Source of the DNA: Candidatus Saccharibacteria bacterium UBA4387
Lineage (GTDB): Bacteria > Patescibacteriota > Saccharimonadia > Saccharimonadales > Saccharimonadaceae
Assembly: GCA_002391075.1 (NCBI GenBank)
Contig: DGRN01000018.1
Coordinates: forward strand, 1 to 9,101
Direction of reading: 5' to 3'
DNA: 9,101 bases
Each line of letters starts with the position of its first letter. The stretch's first letter is position 1. The notes beneath the pieces were generated by a model, which saw only the letters and a program-made list of their open reading frames with translations, ran no database searches and was not told the origin of the DNA. Of the stretch, positions 1 to 5,618 are shown piece after piece. The position numbers were made by a program, and so were the translations under genes.

Positions 1-1290
1 GAACTCGGCGACGGCGTCTTCGAAGTTAAATCTACGAACGGCGATACGCACCTTGGCGGTGAAGATTTCGATAACGTCATCGTGAACTATATTCTTGATG
101 ATTTCAAGAAAGAAAACGGCATCGATCTCCGCAAAGATGCAGCCGCCATGCAGCGCATCAAGGATGAAGCAGAGAAGGCCAAGAAGGAGCTCAGCTCTGC
201 AACCGAAACCGAAATCAATTTGCCTTACATTACTGCCGATGCTGACGGTCCAAAGCACCTTGAGCTTACCTTGACTCGCGCCAAACTCGAAGAACTCGTT
301 TCCGACCTGCTTGATCGTCTTGACGGTCCAGTCAAGAAGGCTCTCAAAGACGCCAAACTCAGCACTTCCGATATCAATGAGATTGTCATGGTTGGCGGTA
401 TGACCCGCATGCCAGCAGTTGTCGACCGCGTCAAGAAACTCTTCGGCAAGGATCCAATGCAGGGCGTTAACCCAGACGAGGTCGTTGCCGTTGGTGCTGC
501 AATTCAGGGCGGCGTGCTAGCTGGCGATGTTAAGGACGTGCTTCTCCTCGATGTCACTCCGCTTACTCTCGGTATCGAAACCATGGGCGGCGTTCGCACC
601 CCACTTATTGATCGCAACACGACCATTCCGACCAGCAAGTCCGAAGTCTTCTCGACCGCGAGCGACAATCAGCCACAGGTTGAAATTCATGTCCTTCAGG
701 GCGAGCGCGAATTCGCAAAAGACAACAAGTCTCTCGGCCGCTTCATTCTTGACGGTATCGCACCAGCTCCACGCGGCGTTCCGCAGATTGAGGTTACCTT
801 CAACCTCGATGCTAACGGTATCTTGAATGTTACCGCAAAAGACAAAGGTACTGGCAAAGAGCAGAGCATTACGATTCAAAACTCCGGCAACATGAGCAAG
901 GAGGACATCGAAAAGGCTCAGAAAGACGCCGAAGCTCACGCAGCTGACGACAAGAAGAAGAAGGAAGCTATCGACGCCAAGAACCATCTCGAAAACGCTA
1001 TCTACCAAGCTGAAAAGATGCCGACCGAGTACAAGGATAAAATCTCCGACGAAGACAAAGATGCGATCAAGGCGGCTGTAAAGAAGGCCAAGGAGTCGCT
1101 CGAAAACGACGCCGAAGATGCCGAGAAGCTCGAAGAGGCTGTCAAAGAGCTCAATGATGCCATCATGCCAATCGGTGCGAAGATGTACCAGCAGGCCGAA
1201 GGCGACAAGTCCGAAGGCGAGACCAAGACTCATAAGGTCAAGTCCGATGACAAGAAAGATGATTCTGTCGAAGGCGAAGTCGTCGACTAA
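1..1290 (+). CDS. dnaK: Molecular chaperone DnaK (Hsp70), 5' end outside window
   Basis: Hsp70 chaperone; it binds exposed hydrophobic stretches of unfolded cytoplasmic proteins and releases them through an ATPase cycle with DnaJ and GrpE. The reading frame is open from base 1, so the gene begins upstream; 429 residues are visible and roughly the first 200 of a usual 600-640 are missing. The fragment opens in the nucleotide-binding domain with TNGDTHLGGEDFD (residues 12-24). The phosphate motif VGGMTRMP is at 131-138, followed by VNPDEVVAVGAAIQGG. The interdomain linker DVLLLDVTPL is near 179-188, then the beta-sandwich substrate-binding domain, and from about 300 a Lys/Glu-rich helical lid. 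It ends in a charged tail closing with GEVVD. A GTG at 82 is internal, not the start. No dnaJ or grpE follows; a terminator closes the unit directly. Family assignment is secure. Confidence 0.98.
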   Translation, partial: ELGDGVFEVKSTNGDTHLGGEDFDNVIVNYILDDFKKENGIDLRKDAAAMQRIKDEAEKAKKELSSATETEINLPYITADADGPKHLELTLTRAKLEELVSDLLDRLDGPVKKALKDAKLSTSDINEIVMVGGMTRMPAVVDRVKKLFGKDPMQGVNPDEVVAVGAAIQGGVLAGDVKDVLLLDVTPLTLGIETMGGVRTPLIDRNTTIPTSKSEVFSTASDNQPQVEIHVLQGEREFAKDNKSLGRFILDGIAPAPRGVPQIEVTFNLDANGILNVTAKDKGTGKEQSITIQNSGNMSKEDIEKAQKDAEAHAADDKKKKEAIDAKNHLENAIYQAEKMPTEYKDKISDEDKDAIKAAVKKAKESLENDAEDAEKLEEAVKELNDAIMPIGAKMYQQAEGDKSEGETKTHKVKSDDKKDDSVEGEVVD

Positions 1291-1302
1291 TCAAACTCCA
1301 AG

Positions 1303-1326
1303 AACGCTCCGAAAGGGGCGTTTTTT
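1303..1326 (+). terminator. Intrinsic terminator of dnaK
   Basis: An 8-bp stem AACGCTCC / GGGGCGTT (one T-G wobble) closed by a GAAA tetraloop at 1311-1314 runs into T1321-T1326. It lies 12 nt after the dnaK stop codon. Short stem, GNRA loop and immediate T run make this a clear Rho-independent terminator. Confidence 0.93.
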
Positions 1327-1332
1327 GGTGGC

Positions 1333-1361
1333 TTGCGCTAGAAACTAGCCGCCTGTAAAAT
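1333..1361 (+). promoter_or_regulatory. Promoter of the 1368 gene, leaderless geometry
   Basis: TTGCGC (1333-1338) and TAAAAT (1356-1361) are separated by exactly 17 nt. Only six bases separate the -10 box from the ATG at 1368, so transcription should begin at or next to the start codon. No Shine-Dalgarno sequence is present. The same TTGCGC -35 box is used by the rpsB promoter in this window. The call rests on sequence match only. Confidence 0.65.
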
Positions 1362-1367
1362 TAAAAC

Positions 1368-1799
1368 ATGGCAATCATAGACGCAGAAGATAAGCAGGCG
1401 CTCAGAGAACTCGCATTCGGCGCCACCGAAAAAGTCAAAGACAAAATTTGGCGCGCTGTTTTGCTGGTCGGTCTTTTGGTTGTTTTGATTCTGGGCATCA
1501 TCACGGTGATTCGAAATCACGAATCGCTCGACAATCTCTGGCTCCTCGTCTCGTTTTTTGCAACTAATGTCGGTCTCATGATTTTAATTATTAGTCTGAG
1601 AATTTTCAGGACCATGCACGCACAACTCCGCAAAATCCTAATCCCTATCACGTTCTTGTGTATCGCGCATGTTGTGTTCGCCCTTATTGCGCCGGTTTAC
1701 GTGGCACGTTACGACGCTCCGAAGCAGTGCATTACGCAGCCTTGCCCGCAGGTCGAAGAAAAACACTGGACCTTTATCGGTGCTGCCACTAGCCTCTGA
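1368..1799 (+). CDS. Small three-helix membrane protein, unknown function
   Basis: I do not recognise this 143-residue protein. A charged cytoplasmic N-terminus (about residues 1-28) is followed by three hydrophobic segments near 29-47, 57-79 and 90-113, then a polar tail carrying a cysteine pair, C121 and C126 (CITQPC). With three helices and basic residues around 79-89, the tail most likely lies outside the cytoplasmic membrane, where the two cysteines could form a disulfide. It stands alone between the dnaK terminator and the next promoter at 1802. The ATG has no Shine-Dalgarno sequence and sits six bases after a -10 box, so it is probably translated from a leaderless message. It ends at TGA, which shows UGA is a stop codon here. 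Its layout resembles that of its downstream neighbour at 1875, although I see no clear sequence identity. Confidence 0.82.
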   Translation: MAIIDAEDKQALRELAFGATEKVKDKIWRAVLLVGLLVVLILGIITVIRNHESLDNLWLLVSFFATNVGLMILIISLRIFRTMHAQLRKILIPITFLCIAHVVFALIAPVYVARYDAPKQCITQPCPQVEEKHWTFIGAATSL

Positions 1800-1801
1800 A
1801 T

Positions 1802-1830
1802 TTGACATTTCAAAACGCTTGTGCTATAAT
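1802..1830 (+). promoter_or_regulatory. Consensus promoter of the 1875-rmuC operon
   Basis: Perfect TTGACA (1802-1807) and TATAAT (1825-1830) boxes with 17 nt between them, plus TG one base before the -10 box. The last eight spacer bases, GCTTGTGC (1817-1824), also occur in the promoter at 7561. It begins two bases after the stop codon of the preceding gene. Expected transcription start is about 1837. Confidence 0.9.
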
Positions 1831-1836
1831 AGAAAC

Positions 1837-1874
1837 ATATAGGTCGACGGGCAAGCACTCGGCCAGGGATTTTT
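1837..1874 (+). ncRNA. Structured 5' leader: hairpin with CGGGCAAGCAC loop, copy 1
   Basis: Within the predicted leader, GGTCGA (1842-1847) pairs with TCGGCC (1859-1864), enclosing the 11-nt loop CGGGCAAGCAC (1848-1858). A second copy at 7599-7621 has the identical loop but a different stem, with two full compensating base-pair changes and one U-G to C-G change; this supports pairing at the RNA level. AGGG (1865-1868), six bases before the ATG at 1875, is the only ribosome binding site candidate and touches the foot of the stem, so folding could affect translation. No known RNA family comes to mind. The RNA start is estimated from the promoter. Confidence 0.68.
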
Positions 1875-2273
1875 ATGAAAAAACAAAACAAAAAAGACCA
1901 AAAATTTCTACTTTTTTACCAGATACTACGCATAATCATGCTTATCGCACTCTTGTGGAGCGCATTCATTTTAATCGCTCATGACATAACGACTGATTAT
2001 TTTAGGCTCGCGAGTATCGCAACTCTGATTATGCTGGCTGCGAATGCCGCGTTGGCGGTGTTGATGTTTGCTAAAAAACAGCTCAAGACGCGTCGTATTC
2101 TGGCGGTCTGCGCGATAGTGTTTCTGCTTCTTGGTCTACTTCCGCTTTTTTATGTTTCTGATGGTGGCCCAAGCTGCTGCATGTGCGCAGATATTGCTAC
2201 TAATTATCATAACTATTATGGCTTCGCATATAAAAAGAACGGCGTGGAGGGTTGCTTATGGGAACAGAACTAA
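1875..2273 (+). CDS. Small three-helix membrane protein with Cys-rich tail, in operon with rmuC
   Basis: Unrecognised protein of 132 residues. A very basic N-terminus (MKKQNKKDQK) precedes hydrophobic segments near 13-35, 44-66 and 75-94. The basic N-terminus predicts a cytoplasmic start, which puts the tail outside. The tail holds a cysteine cluster (C101, C102, C104) and C127, with many Tyr and Asn residues; it could form disulfides or bind a metal, but nothing shows which. The ATG at 1875 follows the hairpin leader, with a weak AGGG six bases upstream. The last 16 bases overlap the start of rmuC, whose Shine-Dalgarno sequence lies inside this gene, so translation is probably coupled. It is expressed from the consensus promoter at 1802. 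The partnership with RmuC is inferred from position only. Confidence 0.85.
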   Translation: MKKQNKKDQKFLLFYQILRIIMLIALLWSAFILIAHDITTDYFRLASIATLIMLAANAALAVLMFAKKQLKTRRILAVCAIVFLLLGLLPLFYVSDGGPSCCMCADIATNYHNYYGFAYKKNGVEGCLWEQN

Positions 2274-3340
2274 TAATTATCATTATTCTTGCGGCCGCGC
2301 TGGTCGTGACCTTGCTGATTTCGGCGCACAAAAATGCTCGCCTGACCGACGATTTGAATCGCAAAATCGACGACGAAAATCGCCGCACGCAAGACAAAAT
2401 TGATCAAATGTACGCGCTAATGAATCAAAATAATTCCAACGTACAAGAGTCAATTTCGCGCCAGCTCAGCGTTTCGGATCGCCAATTGCGCGAGTCGAAC
2501 AAGGCGATGGCGGAAATCTCCGCGCGTCTAGCTACGATTACGGAAACTAACAAGCATGTCGGCTCGGTTGCCGAGGAGCTAAAGAGCCTCCAGGCGGTCC
2601 TACAGAACCCAAAACAGCGCGGCGTATTTGGCGAATTTTACCTCGACTCAGTGCTCGGCAATGTGCTGCCGCCAGGTTCCTACGAAACGCAGTACAAATT
2701 CAAGGACGGCGAAATTGTTGACGCGGTCGTATTTTTGGACAAGGGTAAAATCCTGCCAATCGACTCCAAATTCTCGCTCGAAAACTACAATCGCATGGTC
2801 GCGGCCGAAACCAAGGCCGAGCGCGAAGTCTACGCTAAAAAAGTGCGCGAAGATCTCAAAGGGCGCATCGACGAAACCGCAAAGTATATCCGTCCCGCCG
2901 AGAAGACTATGGATTTCGCTTTTATGTTTGTGCCGTCCGAGAGTCTCTATTACGACCTGCTCATCAATAAGGTCGGCGCCAACCAACGCGATCTTATCGA
3001 ATATGCCTACCGCGATAAAAAAGTCATCGTAACCAGTCCAACTAGTTTTATGGCCTATCTCCAGACGATTCTGCAGGGCTTGCGCAGTCTGGAAATCGAG
3101 AAAGATACGCAAGAAATTCAGGCGCGCGTCGCAAAACTCGGCACGCATCTAACCGCCTTCGATAAATACATGCAGAAGCTTGGTGCGGCGCTCGGCACTA
3201 CGGTCGGGCATTACAATACTGCCTACAAAAGCCTCGCTCAGGTCGACAAAGACGTTGTAAAAATCACAACAGGCAAAAACGACGCCACAAAAATCGAAGT
3301 CAAGCTCATCGACCGCCCCAGCCTTGATGCAGACGAATAA
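2258..3340 (+). CDS. rmuC: RmuC family protein, membrane-anchored nuclease-like
   Basis: RmuC-family protein of 360 residues. In E. coli rmuC affects rearrangements at inverted repeats, and the family is related to PD-(D/E)XK nucleases; the biochemical role is poorly defined. One N-terminal membrane helix (residues 5-22) is followed by a polar coiled-coil-like region to about 110, then the RmuC domain. That domain shows NPKQRGVFGEFYL (117-129) with E126, and D155 followed by PIDSKF (167-172), where D169 and K171 fit the D-x-K end of the nuclease core. FVPSESLYYDLL (224-235) and VIVTSPTSF (256-264) are also typical of the family. I chose ATG 2258 over TTG 2252 because GGAGG at 2246-2250 sits seven bases before it. 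It overlaps the upstream membrane protein gene by 16 bases, and a strong terminator follows at once. Confidence 0.95.
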   Translation: MGTELIIIIILAAALVVTLLISAHKNARLTDDLNRKIDDENRRTQDKIDQMYALMNQNNSNVQESISRQLSVSDRQLRESNKAMAEISARLATITETNKHVGSVAEELKSLQAVLQNPKQRGVFGEFYLDSVLGNVLPPGSYETQYKFKDGEIVDAVVFLDKGKILPIDSKFSLENYNRMVAAETKAEREVYAKKVREDLKGRIDETAKYIRPAEKTMDFAFMFVPSESLYYDLLINKVGANQRDLIEYAYRDKKVIVTSPTSFMAYLQTILQGLRSLEIEKDTQEIQARVAKLGTHLTAFDKYMQKLGAALGTTVGHYNTAYKSLAQVDKDVVKITTGKNDATKIEVKLIDRPSLDADE

Positions 3341-3373
3341 AAAACATCCTCGGCCTGACCGAGGATGTTTTTT
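3339..3373. terminator. Bidirectional terminator between rmuC and the pilin gene
   Basis: A 10-bp perfect stem ACATCCTCGG / CCGAGGATGT (3344-3353 and 3359-3368) with a 5-nt loop is flanked by five or more A on the left and T3369-T3373 on the right. The A/T flanks make it work on both strands, ending rmuC from the left and the pilin gene from the right. Confidence 0.93.
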
Positions 3374-3383
3374 ATTGAGCGCA

Positions 3384-4049
3384 TTACTGATTGTCTACAC
3401 AGGCAATGGCACCGCCTTCTAGTATGTATAGCAGGGCGATATCGTTTCTCCCCCCAGTCTTATAGAGAATGCCTTCTCTGTCGGTACATTTAGCGTGATC
3501 GAATACGGCAACATAATGTGTTACGTTTCCGCTTGCTATGCCGGCAGCTACGCACCAGTCAACTTCGTCTGATTCTACCTTGCCAGCATTGCAGGTGGTG
3601 CCTTTAGGAACCGGGAGCCAGATTCTGTGATAGCCAGGTTCGCTCGCTATCGGGTTACTCCAATTATCATAACGAACATCCCAACGGTACGGTTCTCCAT
3701 CCGGGTCTGTAAATTGTGCGCCGCAAGAACCAGTAACAAATAAATCGTCATCATAAGGCTTCGAGAAATTTCCGCAGTTTTCGTCTATGTAGCGTTTTGT
3801 AAACTGTTCCATTGACGTTAGCCACGTGTCCTCTTGACCGAAAAAAGGATATTTATTGCTATTGTTGCTTCTGTAGCTATCGAAGGCAGTAATGAATCGG
3901 CTTAAATCGTTCTTTCGCTGCGTATTACGCTGGCCACGCTGTAATGCCGGAAGCGCAATAAACACCATCAGGAAAATGAGGCCCGCAATTGCTAGCACTA
4001 GCACAACCTCGATAATCGTAAAGCCCTTTCTTGCTCCTGTTTTAGACAT
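3384..4049 (-). CDS. Type IV pilin-like protein (prepilin, N-methylation motif)
   Basis: Major- or minor-pilin-like protein of 221 residues. The N-terminus is a textbook class III signal: short basic leader (residues 1-9), then GFTIIEVVLVLAIAGL with G9 as the prepilin peptidase cleavage point, F10 as the expected methylated residue and E14 at the +5 position. The hydrophobic helix runs to about 34, continuing into an amphipathic helix (about 35-62). The remaining globular domain is not one I recognise. It carries six cysteines (C92, C109, C153, C166, C188, C217), enough for three disulfides. AGGAG (plus-strand 4055-4059) lies five bases before the ATG. It follows signal peptidase I on the same strand with its own -10 box between them. 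Prepilin peptidase, PilB and PilC are not in this window, so pilus versus pseudopilus function is open. Confidence 0.9.
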   Translation of the reverse strand: MSKTGARKGFTIIEVVLVLAIAGLIFLMVFIALPALQRGQRNTQRKNDLSRFITAFDSYRSNNSNKYPFFGQEDTWLTSMEQFTKRYIDENCGNFSKPYDDDLFVTGSCGAQFTDPDGEPYRWDVRYDNWSNPIASEPGYHRIWLPVPKGTTCNAGKVESDEVDWCVAAGIASGNVTHYVAVFDHAKCTDREGILYKTGGRNDIALLYILEGGAIACVDNQ

Positions 4050-4077
4050 TTGTACTCCTATAATTAAACTTATGCCT

Positions 4078-4086
4078 ATTATAGCA
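4078..4086 (-). promoter_or_regulatory. Extended -10 promoter of the pilin gene
   Basis: On the minus strand TGC-TATAAT is a perfect extended -10 box (TATAAT at 4078-4083). It lies about 28 nt before the ATG at 4049 and predicts a leader of about 22 nt. No good -35 box is visible; the corresponding position falls in the last codons of the signal peptidase gene. Confidence 0.65.
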
Positions 4087-4100
4087 GAATCTAGCTAGCA

Positions 4101-4763
4101 CTAAAAGAGACGAAACTTCGTCAGTGGTAAGATGCGCATAGAGACCGGCCCGATTATGCGACAAAACGGCACCGTGCCGAGTCCGTTACGCGAGTCGTAC
4201 GAGTTATTGTCGACGCGATTATCGCCGCTCACAAAAATCTCGCCCTCCGGCACAATCATATTTAGGCTCCCCGAAGTGTGCTCTTTTGGACCATCTGTCT
4301 CGGATTTTCTCGTTGCCTCATCCGGATTGAAGCCCTCTGGGTGCTCCTCGTTATAAATCGTGAAAGTTCCATCATTCAGCACGACGCGCTCGCCGGGCAG
4401 GGCAATCACGCGCTTGATAATATACTGGTCTGTAATGTTCTCGTCCGGCTCGCAGTTATTTGTGCTGCCATTCCCGCCATTCGCAAAAACAATCACTTGC
4501 CCACGCTTTGGCACATAGGCTTGCTCCTGCAAGTGTTTCCAGCTCACCGCTAGCCGGTTCACGATGACGCGATCGTTCTGAATGAGCGTATTTTCCATGC
4601 TGCCGCCCACGACGTTATAGCTTCGAAAAACAAAATGATTCAACACGAAAGTTCCGACCACGATTGCTCCCACGAAACCAAGAAAACTAAAGATATCTTT
4701 CAATTTTGGATATTTTTGACTGAAACTTAATTTTGGCCTATCATCTTCTCCCATATCAAACAT
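4101..4763 (-). CDS. lepB: Signal peptidase I (type I leader peptidase)
   Basis: Membrane-bound serine protease that removes signal peptides from exported preproteins on the outer face of the membrane. It has 220 residues, close to Gram-positive SipS-type enzymes. One membrane helix lies near 27-46. Box B follows as GGSMENTL with the nucleophile S55. Box D is YIIKRVIALPGE with the general base K117. Box E reads GDNRVDNNSYDSRNGLG (180-196), two residues longer than the usual GDNR-x3-x-DSR spacing. A loop with Glu, Lys and Thr residues lies at about 140-165. No Shine-Dalgarno sequence is seen. A TGCTAAAAT extended -10 box overlaps the ATG at 4763, while a second in-frame ATG at 4754 lies seven bases after it, so the true start may be 4754 (217 residues). 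The pilin gene is 51 bases downstream on the same strand. Confidence 0.95.
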   Translation of the reverse strand: MFDMGEDDRPKLSFSQKYPKLKDIFSFLGFVGAIVVGTFVLNHFVFRSYNVVGGSMENTLIQNDRVIVNRLAVSWKHLQEQAYVPKRGQVIVFANGGNGSTNNCEPDENITDQYIIKRVIALPGERVVLNDGTFTIYNEEHPEGFNPDEATRKSETDGPKEHTSGSLNMIVPEGEIFVSGDNRVDNNSYDSRNGLGTVPFCRIIGPVSMRILPLTKFRLF

Positions 4764-4770
4764 TTTAGCA
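4762..4770 (-). promoter_or_regulatory. Extended -10 box for signal peptidase I
   Basis: On the minus strand TGCTAAAAT has the TG-n-TAAAAT form (TAAAAT at 4762-4767). It overlaps the first ATG (4763) and ends seven bases before the next in-frame ATG (4754). No convincing -35 box is found. The identical 9-mer faces the other way at 4795-4803. Confidence 0.5.
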
Positions 4771-4794
4771 TAAGTAGCGCGAAAAATGCGTCTG

Positions 4795-4803
4795 TGCTAA
4801 AAT
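4795..4803 (+). promoter_or_regulatory. Extended -10 box for the 4814 membrane protein-htrA operon
   Basis: TGCTAAAAT with TAAAAT at 4798-4803 lies ten bases before the ATG at 4814, predicting a 5' leader of only about four bases. No clear -35 box lies 16-18 nt upstream. It mirrors the minus-strand copy at 4762-4770. Confidence 0.5.
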
Positions 4804-4813
4804 TAATAAAGTT

Positions 4814-5605
4814 ATGGCAGACTACATCATGCTGCGAAAAGGTCGTAACGCGCTTAGCACCGTTACGCATATTTTACTCAACGTCGCTCTCGCGGTCGGC
4901 TCTACGGCGCTGACTGTAATTTCGGGCAACTGGATTTTTGCTATCGTGCTTGTCATTCTTTCGAAATGGCGCGTCGTGGCGGTGCGTCCGCGCTACTGGT
5001 GGCTAAACATCAAAGCGAACTTAGTGGATTTTATCGTCGGCGTCTCGCTCGTCATGTTAGTATATCTTGCCGGCAGTGACAGTCTGAACGCCTGGCAGAT
5101 TATCTTCACGCTATTTTATATCGTTTGGCTGACTATCATAAAGCCGCGCAGTAGCACGCTTTCAACGGAGATTCAGGCAATCTCGGCGCTCTTCTTCGGC
5201 AACTACGCGCTCACCTTGCTAGCCTCGACGGTTGATCCAATAGTTAGCGTCCTAATCAGCATCATTATCGGCTACGGCGCCTGCCGCCACGTCCTCACGC
5301 AGGGCGAAGACCACGACTTTATGTTTGCTACCTACATTTTTGCGCTGCTCAACGCAGAACTTTCCTGGATTCTCTACCACTGGTCCATTGTTTATCGCTT
5401 CACGCTTTTTGGCGCCAGCTTCGCCATTCCGCAGCAACCAGTCCTAGTTTCGCTCATGTTCTTCGTTTTCGCGCGCGGCTACAAATCCGCAGTTCGCCAC
5501 GATGGTAAAATTCGTAGCACGGACATTTTGATGCCTGCGCTATTTTCAGCTTTAGTTATGGTGGTGATGATATTCTTCTATTCGGAGGCTAATTTCAACA
5601 TTTAA
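4814..5605 (+). CDS. Multi-pass integral membrane protein, unknown, upstream of htrA
   Basis: Unrecognised protein of 263 residues. It is hydrophobic nearly throughout, with about eight membrane segments: near 16-36, 38-50, 68-86, 93-110, 121-138, 141-157, 168-186 and 208-222, and a last one at 237-256, though the exact count is uncertain. Connecting loops hold basic groups (KWRVVAVRPRYWW at 51-63, KPRSS at 110-114, RGYKSAVRHDGKIR at 221-234), which place those loops in the cytoplasm. No transporter, enzyme or channel motif is evident. It has no Shine-Dalgarno sequence and a very short predicted leader. Its stop codon lies 13 bases before the htrA start with no promoter or terminator between, so the two genes are almost certainly one operon. 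It may be a partner or a substrate of the protease; that is inference from position. Confidence 0.85.
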   Translation: MADYIMLRKGRNALSTVTHILLNVALAVGSTALTVISGNWIFAIVLVILSKWRVVAVRPRYWWLNIKANLVDFIVGVSLVMLVYLAGSDSLNAWQIIFTLFYIVWLTIIKPRSSTLSTEIQAISALFFGNYALTLLASTVDPIVSVLISIIIGYGACRHVLTQGEDHDFMFATYIFALLNAELSWILYHWSIVYRFTLFGASFAIPQQPVLVSLMFFVFARGYKSAVRHDGKIRSTDILMPALFSALVMVVMIFFYSEANFNI

Positions 5606-5618
5606 CGAAAGGAAAAAC

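Noticed and set aside
517..1233. Long minus-strand open frame (238 codons) within dnaK
   Set aside because: It is the shadow of a high-GC-third-position gene; dnaK on the plus strand is certain.
1741..1748. CTTGCCCG, complementary to eight bases of the hairpin loop, at the end of the 1368 gene
   Set aside because: An 8-base match somewhere in 9 kb is not far from chance, and there is no second such site to support it.
1802..1864. The repeated element as a mobile element (MITE) or attachment site
   Set aside because: There are no terminal inverted repeats or target duplications, and the stem bases differ in a compensating way, which a recent transposition would not give.
1802..1984. Plus-strand frame running through the hairpin element and into the 1875 gene
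   Set aside because: It would begin inside the -35 box, uses a rare start, and overlaps a much better membrane protein frame. The element's second copy does not keep the frame.
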